Below, piece by piece: positions 56,054 to 64,000 of a stretch of 64,000 nt of DNA. The notes below the pieces were generated by a model. It searched no databases, had not been told where the DNA came from, and was given only the letters and a program-made list of their open reading frames with translations. The stretch spans positions 202,442-266,441 of the forward strand of contig NZ_KB849628.1 in the NCBI RefSeq assembly GCF_000368685.1. Direction: 5' to 3'. Positions within the stretch are counted from its first letter, which is position 1. Every line of letters begins with the position of its first letter. Source of the DNA: Acinetobacter baylyi DSM 14961 = CIP 107474 (lineage in GTDB: Bacteria > Pseudomonadota > Gammaproteobacteria > Pseudomonadales > Moraxellaceae). Both the position numbers and the translations under genes were made by a program.

Positions 56054-56905
56054 TCACATCGCTTGAGCAAGACAAATAATTCCGACCATTCCCAATACTA
56101 AACCCATGATAACTTTAGGCTCTGCTTTTTCTTTAAAGAGTAGAAGACCACTTAAAATTCCAAAGATGACAACGAAAAGATTCATCCCCACAAACACGAT
56201 GGCAGGACTATTTTTTAAGAGAATATGCGCCTGCACATATAAGGCAATATTGGCAAAGTTCAACCCACCCAAAACCAATCCAGCTAACATGTTTTTGAAA
56301 CGTGCAGTTTCTTTCTTAAAAATATAAGTATAGATAAATGAAAATACAAATGCAGCGATAAATACCAGATTTAAGGTCATGGGTAATTTAAGACCTAAAC
56401 TACTGGTGTACTTTAGTAAAATATCAATCAGAGCATAGCCACTCCACACACCCACCAGACTCACAAGACTTTTCTGATGAACACTCTGGTTCTGCTGTGT
56501 TTTACTGAGCATGATTAAACCAATAGCAAACGAACCCAAAATAATGCCTAAAAGTTTAAAAGCGTTAAAATGCTCTTGAAAGATAAAGAAAGCAGCAAGT
56601 AAAGACAGCACAACAGACAATCGCTGTGCGAGTTCAGTTTTAACGATACCTGCATACTGCAAAGATTTGGCCAGTAATAAAAATACACTTGGCAGTGCAA
56701 TGCCCAATAGTACAATTAACCACCACGGCGTATGCTGGACTGAAAGATGTGCCAGATCAGGTTTGAACCATAGAAAACATAGCAGACTGGCACTGCTATA
56801 ATTCCAGACAATCATCTGAAGTGGTTCAAAGCCTTTAGACTTTAATGCTTTTATTAAGATGGAAACCAACACACTACATAGTGCAGCTAAAACAATGAAT
56901 TCCAC
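56054..56905 (-). CDS. EamA/DMT family transporter
   Basis: 283 residues with about ten hydrophobic helices in two repeats. It is unrelated at close range to the other EamA gene in the window. The substrate is unknown. It lies downstream of fba across a terminator, so it has its own promoter. Confidence 0.82.
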   Translation of the reverse strand: MEFIVLAALCSVLVSILIKALKSKGFEPLQMIVWNYSSASLLCFLWFKPDLAHLSVQHTPWWLIVLLGIALPSVFLLLAKSLQYAGIVKTELAQRLSVVLSLLAAFFIFQEHFNAFKLLGIILGSFAIGLIMLSKTQQNQSVHQKSLVSLVGVWSGYALIDILLKYTSSLGLKLPMTLNLVFIAAFVFSFIYTYIFKKETARFKNMLAGLVLGGLNFANIALYVQAHILLKNSPAIVFVGMNLFVVIFGILSGLLLFKEKAEPKVIMGLVLGMVGIICLAQAM

Positions 56906-56928
56906 TATTTCTACCTCATCAAAAACAA

Positions 56929-56953
56929 GAAAAGCCCATCAAATGGGCTTTTC
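56929..56953 (-). terminator. Intrinsic terminator of fba
   Basis: The perfect stem GAAAAGCCCAT / ATGGGCTTTTC has a 3-base loop immediately after the fba gene. It ends in T-rich sequence on the minus strand. Confidence 0.85.
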
Positions 56954-56968
56954 TGAATTTCGGACTAA

Positions 56969-58006
56969 TTATTTATAACGATCAACCATCGCTTCTAAAG
57001 AAATAGGACGAATTTTATCTGCATTGCCCGCTGTACCAAACGCTTGATAACGTTCAATACAAATCTGCTTCATTGCATCAACAGTTTTTGCCAAGTATTT
57101 ACGTGGATCAAATTCGGCTGGATTTTCAGACATAAAGCTACGAATTGCACCCGTTGATGCCAAACGTAAATCGGTATCAATATTGATTTTACGAACACCA
57201 TGCTTGATTGCTTCGACAAGCTGCTCAAGTGGCACACCGTAAGTTTCACCAATTTGACCACCATGCTCATTGATAATTTTCAACCAGTCTTGAGGTACAG
57301 AGCTTGAACCATGCATCACAAGATGCGTATTTGGTAAAGCTGCGTGAATTTCTTTAATGCGGTCAATTGCTAGAATATCGCCTGTAGGTGGACGAGTAAA
57401 CTTATAAGCACCGTGTGAGGTACCCACTGCAATTGCAAGCGCATCGACATTGGTATCTGCAACAAACTGAGTCGCTTCTTCAACAGAAGTTAAAAGTTGT
57501 GAATGGTCAAGTACACCTTCTGCACCCACGCCATCTTCTTCACCCGCCAAACCAGTTTCAAGGCTGCCCAAACAACCAATTTCACCTTCTACGGATACAC
57601 CACATGCATGTGCCATAGCCACTACACGACGAGTTACATCAACGTTGTAATCATAAGAAGTTGGTGTTTTGCCATCAGAACCAAGTGATCCGTCCATCAT
57701 CACCGAGCTAAAGCCTAACTGGATAGAGCGTTGACATACATCAGGGCTGGTTCCATGGTCTTGATGCATTACCACAGGAATATGTGGCCATTCTTCAACT
57801 GCTGCCAAAATCAAGTGACGTAAAAATGGAGCGCCTGCATATTTACGCGCACCCGCCGAAGCTTGAACAATAACAGGTGAGTTGGTTTCATCCGCTGCCA
57901 ACATGATCGCGCGCATTTGCTCAAGATTGTTTACATTAAACGCTGGTACGCCGTAGTTATGTTCTGCGGCGTGATCCAAGAGCTGGCGCAATGAGATAAG
58001 TGCCAT
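56969..58006 (-). CDS. fba: Class II fructose-bisphosphate aldolase
   Basis: 345 residues. It has the zinc motif [14 protein letters not shown] near 77-90, [10 protein letters not shown] near 140, and VMHGSSSVP near 230. It is of the longer Calvin-cycle subtype of zinc aldolases. In Acinetobacter, which lacks a complete Embden-Meyerhof route, it mainly serves gluconeogenesis. It lies downstream of pgk and the lipoprotein gene, separated by terminators. Confidence 0.95.
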   Translation of the reverse strand: MALISLRQLLDHAAEHNYGVPAFNVNNLEQMRAIMLAADETNSPVIVQASAGARKYAGAPFLRHLILAAVEEWPHIPVVMHQDHGTSPDVCQRSIQLGFSSVMMDGSLGSDGKTPTSYDYNVDVTRRVVAMAHACGVSVEGEIGCLGSLETGLAGEEDGVGAEGVLDHSQLLTSVEEATQFVADTNVDALAIAVGTSHGAYKFTRPPTGDILAIDRIKEIHAALPNTHLVMHGSSSVPQDWLKIINEHGGQIGETYGVPLEQLVEAIKHGVRKINIDTDLRLASTGAIRSFMSENPAEFDPRKYLAKTVDAMKQICIERYQAFGTAGNADKIRPISLEAMVDRYK

Positions 58007-58080
58007 AATATCCTCCCAGGTAGTGCGCCTATTCTACAGTGTGATGTATTTCAATTCAGCAACAAATCAAAGAATTTCAC

Positions 58081-58105
58081 AAAAAAATCCCTGCATTTGC
58101 AGGGA
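58081..58105 (-). terminator. Intrinsic terminator of the lipoprotein gene
   Basis: On the minus strand TCCCTGC-AAAT-GCAGGGA is followed by seven T. Confidence 0.9.
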
Positions 58106-58127
58106 CTTTTGACATTTTGCTCGGCAG

Positions 58128-58412
58128 TTAGTGAGCTTTGTCTTGATTCTGACCAGCAGGCGCTTCATTTTCACTCGCTGGTGTTGCTGGATCTGCTGCT
58201 ACATTGGCTACCGACTCTGGAACATCGGTATTTTTTTCGTTCATGACTGGTTTATCAAGTGCATCAATCGCAGCTTGTTGCTCTGGTGTAATTTTTTCAT
58301 CAGCTGGTGCAGTTTGTCCTTGCTCAGATGCTGGTGCATCGTTTTTCTTTGAACAAGCAGTAAGCGCGAGAGGTGCAATAATCAAGGCTGCAAGTAGAAG
58401 CTTAAAATTCAT
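58128..58412 (-). CDS. Small lipoprotein with Ala/Pro/Glu-rich body
   Basis: 94 residues from the ATG at 58412. It has signal peptide KLLLAALIIAPLALTAC with the lipobox LTAC, so it is lipidated at Cys18. The remaining part is low complexity and acidic (rich in Ala, Pro, Glu, Asp and Gln). The longer frame upstream has no ribosome site and would bury the signal peptide. No function is known. It lies between pgk and fba with its own terminator. Confidence 0.8.
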   Translation of the reverse strand: MNFKLLLAALIIAPLALTACSKKNDAPASEQGQTAPADEKITPEQQAAIDALDKPVMNEKNTDVPESVANVAADPATPASENEAPAGQNQDKAH

Positions 58413-58488
58413 CAGATAGTCCCATGACTGGTATTTAACTGAAAAATATTTTATTGCAGATATGTGACAGTTCGATGAATCTCTTATG

Positions 58489-58516
58489 AAAGAACCGACC
58501 ATAAGGCCGGTTCTTT
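58489..58516 (-). terminator. Intrinsic terminator of pgk
   Basis: AAAGAACCG and CGGTTCTTT form a 9-bp stem with a 10-base loop just after the pgk stop on the minus strand. Confidence 0.7.
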
Positions 58517-58533
58517 TAAAAACACGTCAGCGA

Positions 58534-59721
58534 TTAGGCACGTTCGAGTAATACAGCAACGGCTGGTAAGGTTTTTCCTTCTACAAACTCAAGGAATGCG
58601 CCGCCACCTGTTGAGATATAACCAATTTTGTCAGCAACTTTATATTTATCAATTGCAGCCAAAGTATCACCACCACCTGCAATAGAAAATCCTTTAGATT
58701 CAGCAATTGCCAATGAAAGCGTTTTGGTTCCTTCACCAAACTGATCTACTTCAAATACACCAACTGGGCCGTTCCAAAGTATCGTTTTAGCTGTTTTTAA
58801 GATCTCAGCAAATGCTTTCGCCGTGTCAGGACCCACATCCAGAATCATGTCATTGTCAGCAATATCTTCCACTTTTTTCACAATTGCTTGTGCTTTTGCT
58901 AATGAACCCAAGAAGTCAGCAAAGTCAATCTCTGTGGCATCAGCTACCACCACATCCGTAGGAAGTGGAACAGATACTTTAGCGGCAATTGCTTTAGCGG
59001 TATCAATCAAATCATTTTCACAAAGCGATTTGCCTACATTGAAACCAGCTGCTGCCAAGAAGGTATTGGCAATTCCACCACCCACAATCAATTGACCGCA
59101 AATGTCAGAAAGTGAGGTTAAAACATCAAGTTTTGTTGAAACTTTAGAACCTGCAACAATCGCCACCATTGGCTTTTCAGGGGTTTGAAGTGCACGACCT
59201 AATGCATCTAGCTCAGTCGCAAGCAATGGGCCTGCCGCTGCAACTTTGGCATAACGAGCAGCACCTTCGGTTGATGCTTCTGCACGATGTGCAGTGCCAA
59301 ATGCATCCATCACGAATACATCACAGAGTGCTGCATATTTTTGTGCAAGTTCAGCATTATTTTTCTTTTCGCCGAGGTTAAAACGTACATTTTCAAGAAG
59401 AACAACTTGACCTGGTGCTATCTCAACCCCTTCAAGGTAGTCAGTCAAAAGTTTAACTTCCTGCCCTAATGCATCTGAAAGGTAAGCTGCAACAGGTGCA
59501 AGTGACTGTTCAGGTTTTGGTTCACCTTCAACAGGACGCCCTAAGTGAGAGCAAACCATCACAGCAGCACCTTGAGCAAGTGCAGCCTGAATGGTTGGTA
59601 ATGCTGCACGCAAACGAGCATCACTGGTAATCTGGCCATTTTTTACTGGTACATTTAAATCTTCACGAATTAATACACGTTTTTCGCTTAAGTCGAGGTC
59701 CGTCATACGCTTAAAGTTCAT
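58534..59721 (-). CDS. pgk: Phosphoglycerate kinase
   Basis: 395 residues. The N-terminal signature [13 protein letters not shown] is near 14-26 and HLGRP near 59. The C-terminal nucleotide loop runs [20 protein letters not shown], then GGGDTLAAI and [10 protein letters not shown]. It works in both glycolysis and gluconeogenesis. It is transcribed toward fba. Confidence 0.96.
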   Translation of the reverse strand: MNFKRMTDLDLSEKRVLIREDLNVPVKNGQITSDARLRAALPTIQAALAQGAAVMVCSHLGRPVEGEPKPEQSLAPVAAYLSDALGQEVKLLTDYLEGVEIAPGQVVLLENVRFNLGEKKNNAELAQKYAALCDVFVMDAFGTAHRAEASTEGAARYAKVAAAGPLLATELDALGRALQTPEKPMVAIVAGSKVSTKLDVLTSLSDICGQLIVGGGIANTFLAAAGFNVGKSLCENDLIDTAKAIAAKVSVPLPTDVVVADATEIDFADFLGSLAKAQAIVKKVEDIADNDMILDVGPDTAKAFAEILKTAKTILWNGPVGVFEVDQFGEGTKTLSLAIAESKGFSIAGGGDTLAAIDKYKVADKIGYISTGGGAFLEFVEGKTLPAVAVLLERA

Positions 59722-59869
59722 TGAGTGCTCTCTTTTACTCTTATGAAAATTATAAATGGCGATATTTTAAATGATTATGATAAAAAAAGAGAGTTTTTTT
59801 GTAGAAAAGCTGCCGAAAGATTTAGTTTTCATTATGATAGGTTGAGTGGTTTTACGATTTAAAAATATT

Positions 59870-60253
59870 ATGTCTATTCATCCAGATCCGAAGATCAATA
59901 AATTAAATGTCCTTGGTGAACCATTAGCCAGTTGTTGCTTTGATCCAATTACAGGTTATTTTAGAAATGGATTTTGTCATACTGCAACCAATGACTTGGG
60001 TCAACATACTGTATGTGCAGAAATGACATCCGAATTTTTAAGCTTTTCGCAAAAAATTGGTAATGATCTCACCACCCCATTGCCTGAGATGGGTTTTCCA
60101 GGATTAAAACCAGGCGATTACTGGTGCATCTGTGTGACACGTTGGGTTGAAGCTTATCAGGCTGGTCAAGCACCTAATGTTAAAATCCATGCTTGCCATC
60201 AGTCTGTTCTCAGTTATGTGCCTCTTGATGTTTTAATGGAATATGCAATTTAA
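59870..60253 (+). CDS. DUF2237 family protein
   Basis: 127 residues from the ATG at 59870; a GTG at 59846 is possible. The family pattern is NVLGEPLASCCFDPITGYFR near 12-31, HTVCAEMTSEFLSFS near 46-60 and FPGLKPGDYWCICVTRW near 79-95. Several conserved Cys are present, but function is unknown. Its stop overlaps the maf start by one base. Confidence 0.85.
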   Translation: MSIHPDPKINKLNVLGEPLASCCFDPITGYFRNGFCHTATNDLGQHTVCAEMTSEFLSFSQKIGNDLTTPLPEMGFPGLKPGDYWCICVTRWVEAYQAGQAPNVKIHACHQSVLSYVPLDVLMEYAI

Positions 60254-60849
60254 TGAGCAATATTTCAGACATTATTTTGGCTTCGAGCAGTCAGACCCGT
60301 AAAGCATTAATGGATCGTTTAGGTCTGACCTATCGCATTATTTCGCCAGATATTGATGAATCCCCCCAAGGTGAAACGCATGCGGATGATCTGGCACAAC
60401 GTTTAGCATTTGAAAAAGCGCGCGTTGTTTCAGCGCAATATCCAAACTCAATTGTAATTGGTTCAGATCAGGTTGCATGGCGTATAGATCTACCTAAACA
60501 GTTTATAGGCAAACCGCTGACCATTGAAAACGCAATGGCACAGCTCAAGCAAAATTCGGGTCAAACGTTATGTTTTAGTACAGGTTTGAGCATACAACAT
60601 TTAGCATCAGGTTTTGAACACACACTTATCGAGCATTATCAGGTAAAATTTAGAGTATTGACCGATGCTGAAATCGAGCGCTATGTCACCACCGAGCAGC
60701 CCTTACAATGTGCAGGGAGTTTTCGATGTGAAGGACTAGGCATCAGCTTATTTGAATCGATGCAAGGATCAGACCAGACTACACTGATGGGATTACCACT
60801 AATAACGCTTTGTAAATACTTGCGTCAATTGAATATTCAACTACCCTAA
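60253..60849 (+). CDS. Maf family nucleoside triphosphate pyrophosphatase (YceF subgroup)
   Basis: 198 residues. It has ILASSSQTRKALMDRLGL near 7-24, the SDQVAW motif near 71-76 and LQCAGSFRCEGLG near 150-162, a form seen in the 7-methyl-GTP-specific YceF branch. It hydrolyses non-canonical nucleotides. It overlaps the DUF2237 gene by one base. Confidence 0.88.
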   Translation: MSNISDIILASSSQTRKALMDRLGLTYRIISPDIDESPQGETHADDLAQRLAFEKARVVSAQYPNSIVIGSDQVAWRIDLPKQFIGKPLTIENAMAQLKQNSGQTLCFSTGLSIQHLASGFEHTLIEHYQVKFRVLTDAEIERYVTTEQPLQCAGSFRCEGLGISLFESMQGSDQTTLMGLPLITLCKYLRQLNIQLP

Positions 60850-60866
60850 ATCAATCTTAAAACCTT

Positions 60867-60908
60867 AAAAAAAGCATTCAGGAATCATGGTTTCTGAATG
60901 CTTTTTTT
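60867..60908. terminator. Strong bidirectional terminator
   Basis: AAAAAAAGCATTCAG and CTGAATGCTTTTTTT form a 15-bp perfect stem with a 12-base loop between the convergent maf and CitMHS genes. Confidence 0.92.
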
Positions 60909-60943
60909 TCATAGGTTATTTGAGCCAAAGCTTAAATAAGCGC

Positions 60944-62257
60944 TTAATAAAGCCCGAGAAAATAACCCACAGCAACGACAAATAATCCGACAAGCCAGAT
61001 CCAGCCAAATGAGTATTTAAGATGCTTACCCATATCTGTCCCCGCAAGTCCCATCGCTAGCCATGTTGCTGGTGAGAATGGACTTACGAATGTCCCCGCA
61101 TTATTACCAATCGCCATGGCATAAACAACTGAGTCGATAGATACACCAGCAGTCGCAGTTACTTCACCAATAACTGGCAATAATGCAAAATAATAAGCAT
61201 CTGTACTGGTAAAAATATCCAGTGGTACACCCAAAAGACCGACAGCGATATGCAAACTTCCAACCCAGGTCGGTGGTAATATATGAATTAAATCCAATGC
61301 AATTGCTTTGAGCATTCCCGATTCTGAAAGGATTCCAAGAAATGCGCCTGCAGCAAAAATAATGGCAACCATATTTAAGGCTTGGGGTGCATGACGTGAT
61401 ATCACTTCTATTTGTTGTCTTGGTTTTGGGAAATTCACCAGCAGTACTAATGATAATGCAAGCATAAATACATAGGGCGCTGAAAATAAACCAAATGCCA
61501 AACAAACAATTGAAATCAAGATCAGTGCAATATTAAACCAAAAATTTTTAGGTTTGCGGACCTGCCCATCATCTGTATCTTCCGCTAAATCAGTTAACGT
61601 ACAATCTTGCTGAAATGGAGTGGTTCCGTGTATCGCGGCTACTTGAATACGCTTTTTCTCACGTAGCCCCATTATTGCGGCAAAAGCCATCATTCCCACA
61701 ATCCCAACTATTTGTACTGGAATAATGTTTTGCCAAAGTAAAGAGGCTTCAATCCCTGTAACCGCAGAAGCCCGTCCTAAAGGCCCGCCCCATGGCACCA
61801 TATTCATAATTCCCATACTTCCCGCCATAAGCAGTAGCATCAGATAAGGACTCATACCTAACTTTTTATATAAAGGTAATAAAGCCGGGATAATGATCAA
61901 AAATGTAGCAGCACCTGAACCATCAAGATGAACAATTGCAGCGATGAGAGCAGTCATCATAGCAACTAAAACCACATTTCCACGCGTCAGCTTAACCAAA
62001 TGCCGAATCATTGGATCAAAAATATGCAATTCTTTTAAAATGCTAAAAAATAAAATTGCAAATAAAAACATGACAGCGACTTTTGTCACCTTCATCATTC
62101 CCGCTTCAAAAAAACTAGAAATTTCACTTATGGAAAATCCTGCAATTAAAGCTCCAATCAATGGAATAATTGACATTGCCAAAATAGGATTCGATTTACC
62201 CGTCATCAATAAGGCAACAATTGTAATAATTATCAGTAGTCCGATCAGCGTTAGCAT
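60944..62257 (-). CDS. CitMHS family metal-citrate transporter
   Basis: 437 residues with about 12 membrane helices. It has the CitMHS pattern IVHLDGSGAATFLIIIPALLP near 108-128, MNMVPWGGPLGRASAV near 152-167 and the NNAGTFVSPFSPATWLA segment near 390. It imports citrate with magnesium or similar ions and protons. It is solitary and there is no two-component system beside it. Confidence 0.9.
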   Translation of the reverse strand: MLTLIGLLIIITIVALLMTGKSNPILAMSIIPLIGALIAGFSISEISSFFEAGMMKVTKVAVMFLFAILFFSILKELHIFDPMIRHLVKLTRGNVVLVAMMTALIAAIVHLDGSGAATFLIIIPALLPLYKKLGMSPYLMLLLMAGSMGIMNMVPWGGPLGRASAVTGIEASLLWQNIIPVQIVGIVGMMAFAAIMGLREKKRIQVAAIHGTTPFQQDCTLTDLAEDTDDGQVRKPKNFWFNIALILISIVCLAFGLFSAPYVFMLALSLVLLVNFPKPRQQIEVISRHAPQALNMVAIIFAAGAFLGILSESGMLKAIALDLIHILPPTWVGSLHIAVGLLGVPLDIFTSTDAYYFALLPVIGEVTATAGVSIDSVVYAMAIGNNAGTFVSPFSPATWLAMGLAGTDMGKHLKYSFGWIWLVGLFVVAVGYFLGLY

Positions 62258-62515
62258 ATTTACATCCTATAAAATCAAAATTCCAAAAACACATAAAACT
62301 TAAAATATGCTTAAAATAGAGTAAAGCCATCAAATACTAATATATGAATGGTTATTGTGATAAGCAAAAACCACCTATTTGTTAAAAAAAATGTAAACAC
62401 CTTGGGTTAGTGCACAAAGTTTGTGCTACTGAAAATTCTAGTTCATGTAAAATATCTATCACCATTACATATCCCTTCAGATTGCGATCTATGATCATTT
62501 TTATCGAGGCAATTC

Positions 62516-63682
62516 ATGTCTAATCCACTTCAGGTCTTAGGCGGAATCACCGCAGAACAATTTTTAAATGAGTATTGGCAAAAGAAACCATTGCTGGTTC
62601 GCAATGCCATGCCTGAAATTATCAATATTCTTGAACCTGATGATGTGAAAGAACTGGCCTTAGAAGAAACAGTCAGTGCTCGTCTCATTAAGCAAAAAGA
62701 TAAAGATCCAAACCAGTGGAGTGTCAAATCCTCTCCGTTAATTAAAGGTGATTTTCAGAAATTACCGAAGCTTTGGACACTTTTAGTTCAAGCAGTAGAT
62801 CACTACTCTTTTGATCTGGCAGAACTTTGGAAAGAATTTCCGTTTATTCCCCAGTGGCGACGAGATGACATCATGGTGTCTTACGCACCCAAAGGTGGCT
62901 CAGTAGGAAAACATTTTGATTTTTACGATGTTTTTTTAGTACAAGGTTACGGGCATCGCCGTTGGCAACTTGGACAAATGTGTGACGAATCTACCGAATT
63001 TGTGCCTGAACAGCCCTTAAAATTACTCCCAGAAATGGATATTCATTTTGATGAAGTGCTCGCACCAGGTGATCTGCTTTATGTACCACCAGGCTTATCG
63101 CATTACGGTGTTGCCGAAGATGACTGTTTAACGTTCTCTTTCGGCTTTCGCATGCCAAACATTGCGACGATGATGGATCGAGTCAGTGACAAATTTGCCG
63201 ATAATAGTCTGCTTAAAAATCCGTTATTGGACGTCGTTCGTGATGAGGTCGCTAAAATTGGTGAAATTACAAGCAATGAATTGGCCTATCTAAAAGCAAA
63301 AGTACTGGAACAGTTACAGCATTCCAATGATTTTGAACATGCATTGATGTCATTGATGTCTGAACCCAAATATCCAGATAATTTACCAGAAGCAGATGAA
63401 ATAGAAGCAGATGATTTGCTTGAAATTATCGATACTGGATATGAGTTACGCTTAGAACCTGCTTCAAGATTGCTCTATACATTAGATGATGGGCAGTTAT
63501 TATTTTGGGCCAATGGTGAAGAGTGCTGCATTTCCGAGCAATTTGAATCGCTCTTAAAGCAGCTCGCAGATGGAGAAAGCCTGGTATTTGATCAATCATT
63601 CAATGATGCAGAGATACTTGAGGATATTGCACAATTACTCAATGAGTCAGTTTTAATGTTACTCCCATCTGACGAAGAATAA
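62516..63682 (+). CDS. roxA: Ribosomal protein uL16 arginine hydroxylase RoxA (YcfD)
   Basis: 388 residues (E. coli YcfD 373), a JmjC-type cupin oxygenase. The iron ligands are His and Asp in KHFDFYDVF near 138-146 and the distal His in GLSHYGV near 197-203. YGHRRWQLGQ follows the first site. It hydroxylates an arginine of uL16 using 2-oxoglutarate. The C-terminal winged-helix part is complete. Confidence 0.93.
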   Translation: MSNPLQVLGGITAEQFLNEYWQKKPLLVRNAMPEIINILEPDDVKELALEETVSARLIKQKDKDPNQWSVKSSPLIKGDFQKLPKLWTLLVQAVDHYSFDLAELWKEFPFIPQWRRDDIMVSYAPKGGSVGKHFDFYDVFLVQGYGHRRWQLGQMCDESTEFVPEQPLKLLPEMDIHFDEVLAPGDLLYVPPGLSHYGVAEDDCLTFSFGFRMPNIATMMDRVSDKFADNSLLKNPLLDVVRDEVAKIGEITSNELAYLKAKVLEQLQHSNDFEHALMSLMSEPKYPDNLPEADEIEADDLLEIIDTGYELRLEPASRLLYTLDDGQLLFWANGEECCISEQFESLLKQLADGESLVFDQSFNDAEILEDIAQLLNESVLMLLPSDEE

Positions 63683-63797
63683 TCAGCACCAGTACTGAGG
63701 ATTAAAATAATTCTCAGTACTAACAATTCGTTACTTGAGGTTCTTTCATGTTCTTGGCAACTTAATTGCAGAACAAAAATGAAGGAAACTGCGTTAA

Positions 63798-64000
63798 ATG
63801 GCTAGTCCAGCACAAATTATTCGTCACAAACTTCTCAATACGTTTTTTTCACGACATTCCATCTGGTTTTTATGCATGTTTGTCACGATCAGTATTGCCT
63901 GGTTCCATTTCACCTCAACGCCTCATTATCTTTACTATTTTATTTCCGATACATTTCTCAATGTTATCTGGCTATTGGCAGCAGTTTTAAGCGTAGTTGG
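63798..64000 (+). CDS. Membrane protein, 5' end only (cut by window edge)
   Basis: The first 67 codons from the ATG at 63798, starting MASPAQIIRHKLLN. They hold two hydrophobic segments (SIWFLCMFVTISIAWF and FLNVIWLLAAVLSVVG). The remainder lies outside the window, so family cannot be assigned. AAGGAA lies 11 bases upstream. Confidence 0.7.
   Translation, partial: MASPAQIIRHKLLNTFFSRHSIWFLCMFVTISIAWFHFTSTPHYLYYFISDTFLNVIWLLAAVLSVV

Noticed and set aside
58413..58502. N-terminal extension of the small lipoprotein
   Set aside because: It would place the signal peptide and lipobox in the middle of the protein, and no ribosome site is present.
63766..63990. 74-codon frame at the right edge
   Set aside because: The frame starting at 63798 encodes clear membrane helices and has a plausible ribosome site, and this one is its shadow.

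Overview
The window is a contiguous piece of an Acinetobacter-type gammaproteobacterial chromosome. Support for this: AT-rich DNA (estimated by eye at about 38-40% GC), compact operons, and Acinetobacter-like proteins and gene arrangements such as the fused MoaC/MoaB protein, the nitrate assimilation block (nrtP, nirB, NirD-oxidoreductase fusion, nasA, mobA, nasTS), frmRA, tusDCBE and roxA. I see no rRNA, tRNA, prophage, insertion sequence or CRISPR array. The species cannot be fixed from the sequence alone.

Layout. 0-13 kb holds a heme-oxygenase-fold protein and TetR pair, a BigR/SqrR-like ArsR repressor, the serine/threonine transporter sstT, DUF1275 and DUF2058 proteins, an MscS-family channel, an MFS transporter, an ABC exporter with a MaoC protein, an AraC regulator, gcvH and a DAHP synthase. 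13-23 kb holds the formaldehyde detoxification operon frmRA, a secreted phospholipase D, a five-gene acyl-CoA dehydrogenase operon with a divergent LysR gene, and a nitroreductase. 23-30 kb holds fumC, a GalE-like protein, the tRNA 2-thiolation genes tusDCBE, and a DMT exporter divergent from a MocR regulator. 30-51 kb is a molybdenum block. An apparently single operon moaA-moaD-moaE-moaCB-moeA-modA-modB-modC makes the cofactor and imports molybdate. The nrtP-nirB-nirD fusion-nasA-mobA operon uses it for nitrate assimilation. nasTS regulates that operon, and a YdeP/FdhF-type molybdoenzyme gene with fdhD follows. 51-64 kb is mostly housekeeping: an LRAT-family protein, glnS, ppiB, lpxH, nfsB-like, a DMT transporter, fba, a small lipoprotein, pgk, DUF2237, maf, a CitMHS transporter, roxA and the start of a membrane protein gene cut by the window edge.

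The most interesting signals are regulatory. (1) Upstream of the DAHP synthase a strong promoter leads into a 13-residue leader peptide, MINNAYFYFWQFS, holding all three aromatic amino acids. Four mutually complementary segments and an intrinsic terminator follow, a classic ribosome-mediated attenuator. A second aromatic-rich small ORF lies between that terminator and the enzyme. (2) The nitrate operon and the nasTS operon have divergent sigma-54 promoters with matching -24/-12 elements. The nitrate transcript would begin with two hairpins whose hexaloops have A at position 1 and G at position 4, as expected for targets of the ANTAR protein NasT. (3) The YdeP-type molybdoenzyme gene is broken by a single in-frame amber codon at a position that is normally Trp, while its maturation gene fdhD is intact.

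Other oddities are a GalE-like protein whose catalytic YxxxK lysine is Gln, a MoaE with a tail of 14 His in 25 residues, a ModC lacking its C-terminal TOBE region next to a small HxlR-like remnant, a 42-bp near-perfect palindrome before the ydeP-type gene, and a duplicated 35-bp unit containing the glnS terminator region.
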